Assembly (NCBI GenBank): GCA_001938485.1
Contig: MQRK01194125.1
Span: 5,661 to 69,660 of the forward strand
Direction of reading: 5' to 3'
DNA from: Girardia tigrina
Lineage: Eukaryota > Platyhelminthes > Tricladida > Dugesiidae
Length of the DNA: 64,000 bases
The notes below the pieces were generated by a model. It was given only the letters and a program-made list of their open reading frames with translations, was not told the origin of the DNA and did no database searches. Both the position numbers and the translations under genes were made by a program. Shown in pieces: positions 44,801-53,800 of the stretch. Each line of letters opens with the position of its first letter. Within the stretch, counting starts at the first letter, position 1.

Positions 44801-47800
44801 ACTATCAGTGTTGTGGTTACAAGGACTTCAATAGATTTTTTTGTTTTAAATTGTTTAGTCATTTCTTTGAAAAGTACTTATTTTAAACTTTTCGATCCAT
44901 CAGAGTGTTGGTGTTCTGAATTTCCTGATCCATTTATCTAATAATACCTGTCGTGTAGTCTTGTAGCTGATGTACCTCCTAAATTATTTGATTATAACTA
45001 AAATTTATTGATATTCATTCAAATTCCTTCTGTATGGCCCGCAAAAGTTCATATATTTTTAATGGTTCGTCGGTCGATTGTTTAATGTGTATATCTTTCA
45101 TCTTTGCTCTAAGCGTCGTCCTATTCCGACAGTTTATACAACTTTTTACGATTTGTACTGTTTCACACATATCGAAGACATCTTTTATGTAATTTAAAAC
45201 TTATTTACTTCCCATAAAGTATAGAAATGTATGTATATTTTCTATAAAGTTAGTTCTGTTCCAAGTGATTCAATAATTTTTATCTGTTGTCATCACGATA
45301 TTGTTTTTCAGTTGCCATTATTTTTATTTCTACTTCTAATATCTTCTTTAATCTGTTCTATCTCTTTACCATTCGTCTCCATATGAATTATTCTGATTCT
45401 TCAGTAAATGTGAGCATTCTTTTCTTAGCCTTTCCTTAATTAGCATCATTGTTTTTTTTCATGTTTAAATCGTTCTCCAATTTCAAGTGGTATTTAAATT
45501 ATTTAGTATTTCTTCTACATTTAGTATTACAAATGTTTCTCTGACTGTGACTTTATTTAATTTTTGGAAATCGACGCATACTCGAATATCATCTTTATCT
45601 TTTTTCCATACCCATACTAGCAGAAAATTCCATGGAGAACTGCATTTTACGAAGATATCCTTTTCCTTCATAATTCTTGATAATATCATCCAGTTTTTTT
45701 TGAAATCTTATGACTGTCGGTACGGTTTCTCTAGTATAGTTTAGTAGTATAGTATAGTTCTCTTGTGTTTCAATCTTATGTTTAGTTTCGGGTTTTCTTC
45801 CTGATATCATATTTTGTAGCCATAAATATCGTTTTATTTTCTATTACTAATTTCATTAATAATTCGTATATCTTATCTATGTATAATTATTATGTATAAT
45901 TATTATTACTTATTCTTTTAAGTCGGTCTCCATCATTTAAAATATCAAGTATTACCAGCAATCCTTCGTTGTATCTTATCTCTTTCTTGAGCTTTTTTAC
46001 TGAAGTTTTTTAAAAAATTCCATTCATGCAATCATTTCGTGACCCAAATTTTTCACCACTAAAATATTCACTGTTTTGTATTCTTTCAATCTTAATCTTT
46101 AATTGTATTATTCCGTAATTTACAAGTTTCGAGTCGTACAGTGTATTTTGCTTTTTATCTCTTTTATCTTGATATTTTATGTATTTTTTAAAACGTCTAC
46201 TTTAATTACATTAACTGGAGCTCCCGTATCCAAAACACATCATATTTTATATTCTTTATTTGGAATTCTACACTTTGTCTCCTTTTCAGTTCTCCTTATT
46301 TTAATTTAAACTTTGATATTTTCATTACATATGTCACTATTTCTTCATATTTTCCTGTGATCATATTGTCATATTTCTCGTTGGGTATTTCATTCTCTCC
46401 ATCTAATATACATAATTCTTGATGAATATTTTCAACAACATTCCATACATAATATCGTACATAAAATCACACATATGATCAAACATACATTCGTTTCTTG
46501 GTAAAGTGCACTGATCACATATCACTGTAATCGTGCTTCCTCGTTTTCCTGTTAGTCTCTGAAAATTTTCTTTTTTGTAATAGTATCTATCCTTGTTACT
46601 CTTTCTCGCTCATTCAATTTTAAGGACATTTTCGCCAATCCGTCATAGTATTATTCTAATTACGCTACTTAGTATCTTCTATTCGTATTAACTTCTGTAT
46701 ATTGTTATCGTGTATTTTTTCGGTCTTTTCTTCTATTTCTCGTAACTTCATTTCTCCATTGTTCAAGTTCTCTGAGTCTATTTGAATTCTCATAACATTA
46801 GGTTATCACATGTCATTTCTCGTCACATGTCAGTTTCGTCCTCGGATTCACAATTTTTGCGACATCTTTAATTAAATTATCCATCACAAATTGTTTTTTT
46901 TTCTCCATCAATTGGAGCTCTCCTTTCTCCAATATAATTTCACAAATCTCCAAAATATTCGTCGTTTGAAATGCGTCTCTCAAATTGTCTTTGCTCGTTG
47001 TGAGGAATATTTTAAATTTTGTATGTTGAAATTGGTATGTTGAATTTTATATGTTGAGTTTAGTATTTGGAAATGTGTTTCTCCCACCCAGATGGAAAAT
47101 TGATATTTTGGATGTTCATGATAGATAATTATTCGAGTATAATTTATATTTTAAAGTACAGCATAATATATGTAAAAACATTAAAAATATTAAATCGTTT
47201 CAAATTTTCATATTAAAAATTTAAATGAAATAAAAAGTTTTAACTAAGTTTTAAATTAAATAAATGTTCTTTCTCTACATAAAATCATTTTTGAATAGAA
47301 TTAATATTTAGATAAAATTATTACTAAAATTACAAAATTTGAACTTTAAAAATAAAATCTAAAAATAATGAAAAATTTGTTCGAATTTGTTTATTAACAA
47401 ACATTAACTAAAAGTTATCAATTTAGAACGATGTCGAATTACGAAAACGTGACTGAGAGTTGTCCAAAGGCAATTCTGATTGTATTGAAAATAAAAGTTC
47501 GAAAACCCATGTTGGTGTTCTTAATATGGCGACACACGACTACGTGATTCCGAACATTAGAGGTCCGGAGATTTTTGATGGATCAGAAACAAAAGTTGAG
47601 GCAATCATAACGAGCTTTAACAGGTATGCGAAGATAATGGGATTTTCAGAGGAGAGGAAAATCTTATTAGCAACACCATATATGACTCCGGATGCCATAA
47701 TAAAATATGAAGCAGCGGCAGGTGAAACATGTGAAGAGAAACTAAGATCCACATTTTCAAAGGAAAATTCTATCCTGGATCTAATGAAGGAACTGATAGA

Positions 47801-50800
47801 AATGAGAATTGGATCTAGCGATACAACAGTAATATTTAGAAAGGCTGATGAAATCATTTAAAACTTAATTGAAAAAACGTTGGGTAAAAACGAACTATCA
47901 AATTTGGTCTACGCTAATCTGATAGATGACGAGAACGTGCAGAAAGAAATAGCTGTCAGAGGTGTCAAGAAATCTGAAGAGATTGAAGACATTGAAACAA
48001 GAATGTTTGAATATTATTAAAGGAAAAGAAATGCTCCTGTAGCGGCATAAAACACAAAAAGAGAAAATGAATGGAGAACGGTGGACAATAAAAAAAGAAC
48101 ACCAAGACCACAGAACGAGAAATTCATAGAACAAGAAACAAGAAGAAATTTTAAAGTTCGAAAAATTACCTGTTGGACATGCCACGAGGAAGGACATGTT
48201 AGAAGAGAGTGCCCTAACGTGAAGTGTAGTCATTGTAATGGAAAAGGGCATTTAAGAACACAGTGTTATGAAAACCCTGATAGATTTAGGGAGCGTGATC
48301 AATGGAAAAGGGATAACGGAAATAATCGATGGAACAACAGGCAAAATTACTCGAATCAACGGTATAGAGAACGGCCAACATACACGAATAGGAAATACCC
48401 AGTAGCAGAAGTGGACGAACTAGATGATGAACTGTACATAAGAGAAGAATCTAGAAAATGGGACTATTTTGAAGGAACGTATAGAAGAGAAAATGGCAAA
48501 AGACTGGAATATCCCGTAGGTAACAGAAAATTCAGAAATGATCAGGAAAACGAGGACACACGATCACAGGAAGAAGTGATCAGTGTGCTACAATAGGAAC
48601 TCAATGTAGGTGTATGATTTATTGTATGTATGAATGTGAACATTTTCAAATCACTATACTGTATTCACATACCATTTAAAATATTAAACACTGTTCAGAA
48701 TGGTAGATTCTAAATACACTGCATGTTCAAAGTCCTTCTTATGCTTCTTTCTCTCTTTAATTAAGAATTTTATCACCGACGTTTATTTCAAATTGAACAA
48801 TTTCTTGTTCAACAAATATTGATACATGGGTCAATGACCCATTTGGTCATGTACTCACTTTGAAAGTATTAATTAGACTAAACTGTAATTCCTTAAATGA
48901 TCCATGAAAATGCATTAATACATTAGAGACATCTGGCGACTTGCTCAGCTTTGTGGTTTCAATAATACTTCAGAGAGAAACCCCAAAGCTCAGCAAGTTG
49001 CGACATGTACTAATGTGTATATGCATGTGTATGTGTACTAATAATGATATATTTTATTAAAATTATTGGCCTTATTTTGAACTTTAATCTTTATTTTTAA
49101 TCCTTAATATTAGTTTTATGAGTTCTGGATCAAAATCAATATAAATTTTTAAATTGCTTTTCTTAATACCATTTTTGGAATTTCGAACTCTTCAGAATAA
49201 AGTACTGTTCGAAATCCCTCTAATCTAAACAGCTGTTGACTATCAGTTCGTATTTGTATAAGATGGACTTGACGTTCGGCATTTGATCCAATTTTATTTA
49301 CTTTTATAGCGATTATATTTTTTGTTATTTAAAATTTGTGAATAATTTTATTTTTTAAAAAAATATTTTTATGACTTCAGATAAATGTATTAATATGCTC
49401 AATATTATTTTTTTAAATAAAACTTACTGGTTTAAAAATCAGCTGAAGCTTTGATTTTTGTTGGTAATTTTAGTCAAAAGTTTTTGTTGTTTCACCTTTG
49501 AAACTTGTTTTGGCAACCATTATACAATCCCAAATTCAGCAATGTTTGCATATGGCGAAGACAGAAAAACTAACTTTTCAAGTAGATTATAAAAAATTCT
49601 TTAGCTCTCCTTTTTGAGGTGTTAGAAGAAGTGTGAATTTCACGGGATAAAATTAATTTATTAGGTAAAAATCCATGATCTTCTTTTGCATTGAAATCTC
49701 TTTGAAAATCCTAAATCTTTTCCACACTGTATCTTTTTAAAATAACTGCCGAATTCGATTATTTAAGTAACCATTAATTTAATTTTATTAAATAAATTTT
49801 AATTTAATTTAACTCCTGTTGAATTTAATTAGATTTCGTCAAACCATTTAAATATTATATAATAAATTCGGTTTTATTTAATATTTTTTATTATTTTTTT
49901 TATTATTTTTGGGAGAGACCACATACGACGCATCATACCAAACATTCCTCACATGACGAATATTTGAATGATGTTAGAGTTATGTTAAGGGATGTGTGAA
50001 TGGGTTCTATGATGCGTTCATCTTTTGCTAATATTGAGACATGAAATCTTTCACCGGACATCTGGACTTAATTATTATTAAATTCTAAATTCATTATCAA
50101 AAAGTGTATTATTAGTCCATAATTATTTAACTATTAATTAAATATATAATTGTTTGAATCTTTTTAAATAAGACAATATTTAAAAAATACAAAGAACCAT
50201 AAATTCCTGTGTCAAACTCTTATCTCAAATCATTAAATCATTCAATAAATGTTCAGAGAAGACTTCGTATGTTTTTTCGTATTTTCGATTTCACATTTCG
50301 TATTTTCGAACAGCATCACAATTTGAATGCAAACATTTATTGACCACACAAACAGATTCTTCACAACAATTTTCAGAGGTCATCTTTCTTTGATTGATAT
50401 AGTTTTTGATTAAATATTCAAATATAAAAAAACAATGAATGGGAAAGTTTAATATTACATTTTAATTTCTCATAATTTTATTGGATAAAAAGACATTATG
50501 TAATTTTTTAAATAAACATTAATTTTTAAAATATATTAAATTTACTAAGTTAAAATCGTTTACTGAAAATATTATAAAAATTCATAATTATCAAACTTTA
50601 ATTAATTAGTACTTAAAATTAATATCATTAGATTAATTTCATTAGATTCAAATAATCAATCAATAAACATATCAATCCCATCTGGGTAGGAGAGTCACAA
50701 ATCTAAACAGCATACAAACAACAAACTTACAACATTCCAAATTATCCCTAACACGTATGTTTAATTAGGGAAACCACGATTATCAAACTACCAGCTGTAT

Positions 50801-53800
50801 ATGACGAAGGCATGATAAAGTTGAATGACTTATGCATAGGCTTCGACAGATACTTCAATTTCATCGAGATTCAATTTATTTATTAAATTATTTATTAGTG
50901 AATTTTTCAAAGTTTATTCATTAAATTGAATTAACTTTGATAAATTCACTAATAAATTGAATCTCGATCAAATTGAAGTTTCGAATTAAAAAAAATATAC
51001 TTTATATATATATAATCTTAAGCTTCTTTTAATAATGTTAAATTTGCGGTAACTCCAAACAGTTTTTTAAAATAATAAATTTTAATGTGTTATAACTTGC
51101 TTTTTTTCGATAACAAAGAACATAGATGTATTTGATGCGATAAGTTATTTGGCGACTTCAACGAAAATCGGTGCATTTGGCAGATCTGTTGATAGGATTG
51201 AGAGTGCGTCCGAATCCAGTGTTCCGTGATTGGCATCAAAGAGCGCGCGTGTGTTTGACGGATAGAGACATCGCCAATCCGACCTCTTCTTTGATTTTTT
51301 CCGAACTCCGATATTGATTATTAAAAGCCGTCTCGGTTCTGCTGCAAACCACAAAACCATCGCCGTAATCGATTGAAATTAACAAATCGAAAACGACTTA
51401 TAAATATGTGTTGTTTAAATATTCATTATTGATAAAGAATTTGAATTGTAATTGTGTCATTTTATTTTTGAAAATAAATCGATTTAACGAGAAGATATTA
51501 CAATATACAGTGCGCTCCGTATATATAGAAGACGAATATATCGAAGATATGTTATTGTACCGACTAAATAGCAGTGCTTAGGTAATGGAAGGTGATGCTA
51601 TGGCTATATCGTGTGTTACGGCTATACCGAATTTTTTTTGGCAATTGCCACTTCAAAATATGCGGAGTCCACTGTATATATATACATAAATTTTACAAAA
51701 ATTAATATATATAAGGGCACCAACCCCAGCACTAACGCAATATAAATTAATCATTTTAATATAGTGAATAACGAAAACAGCATTGTAATAACAAACATTG
51801 AATTCCCTAATTAACGTTCAAAGGGAAATGGTAAAGCTGTTACAATATTAAATATAATAAATGACCTACATAAAAATTAGTCTAAATATAGATAAATGTT
51901 TTCGATTGTTTCTAATAAAATATAAATATAAGCAATTCTTTAATTAAATTTAATTTTTATTTCAGTTATTTGGCAGAGCACATTCTAAGGCACTTCAATT
52001 ATTTCATATTTACGTGTTGAATATGCTGTGGAAATAGAACAATGTATTTCTATATGTGATTTATTTTATATTTTAAGAATTATTATTTATATTACTTAGT
52101 AATTATTTCTATATATTATAAAAACAAAAGTAACAAATTTCCGCATTAAATAATTTCTTAAAAAATATTGAGTATTTATATATTCCTATTCTTCATAAGA
52201 GAAGTCACAGTTAATCACATAATTATCGCTTTTTATTTGCAAATTTGAATATATTATAGAATTATATATAATGCAATCATGCTGGCCAGTATCAAAGACA
52301 AGGTTAATATTTTTGGAAAGTAGTAAACGACGATCTTCCCTTGCTAGGAGAAGGTTTGTGGAAAGTTTGCTTAAATTTTGTCGTACCGTCTCCAAAGTTA
52401 TAGTGAACAGATAAACATACATTATTTTTATACATATGATTTATTGAAACATTTAAAAATAATTTTCATTATTATTTTCAAATCAATTTCTAAAATTAGA
52501 ATAAATTTTTTTTTCAAAAATAATTTTTAATTAATTTCAAACATTTTTTTTAATTTTCTCAAAAATAAATTATTGAATAATAAAAATATATTTTTTTAAT
52601 TTTCATATTTATTATTGATTTTTAACCAAATAGTTTTTTTTATTTTATTTCTTCTTTGTCAAATATTTTCTAAAAAAAATAAAATTTAAATAGTACAAAA
52701 AATAATAATTATTTTATTACGTTAAATATTTTTTGTAGAAATAATTCAAAAAATAAAATAAATTATCATTTTTTATTTGCTTATTATTACTTTTAATTTT
52801 CAAAAATATTTCCTTATCAATAAATAATTAAATAATAGAAAATTTATTTAAGTATTTTTAATTTTTTAATTTTGCTACAAAAAAACTTTTGGAGATATTT
52901 TAGAAATTTTTCAAAATTATTGTAAAGTAATTACAAAATTAGAATAAAATAATATATTATGTGATTTTTTGTTTTTTTAAAATAATACTTTTAATTTTTT
53001 AAAATATTTCCTTAAAAAATATTAACCTTCCGTCATACAAACGGGCACATTTGACTCCATTATAATATTCAATAATTTAGTTTTTCACCTTAAATACCCA
53101 TTAATAGTTTTGCAAATTCCTAACATTTTCTATGATGGAGGAAATAAATCAAATTTTTTAATAACAAATTAGCTAGGGGTCAAATTGACCCGAACAAATA
53201 TAAACGCATATTTTTTGGTTCAAGGATAGTTAAATACTAGAATATGAGCCCTCAGTAGGCATTTTGTTTTTTAAATATTTCCATTTAATTACTTTTTTCG
53301 ATCAGTTTATCATATATTTTCTAGAACGAAAATTATTTTATAAGTGGTAAGCGACAGTTAAATCCACATAAGAATTTTAAAACATCATTTGTTGTTCTAT
53401 TCTGTTATATCCAAAATTATAAAAAAGTACTTTTTCAACAGTTTAAAAATACTTCAATATGATTGGTCGAATTGTAAACTCGAACTTTTTCCAGTGGTAC
53501 ATTAGTATTTTGCGAAAGAAAAGTTGATGTGAATCTGCCCCGGCGTATGAAGAAAGTTTTTCAAGAGTTTAGTTGCATTTAGTAGTACCGTCTTCAAATA
53601 CAGCGAACAGAAAAAGGGTTAACTCAATGTACAGCTTTCTCCGGCGGAATATAATTTTTTTGAAAAAAAAAGTTGACGCCGACGTATGAACATAATACGG
53701 GGAAAGTTTGGTTGCATTTGGTTTTATAATTCTGAATTGGTGAACAAACAGACGAGTAGACAATCATCTTTATATATAAGATTTTTAATACACGAAAAAT

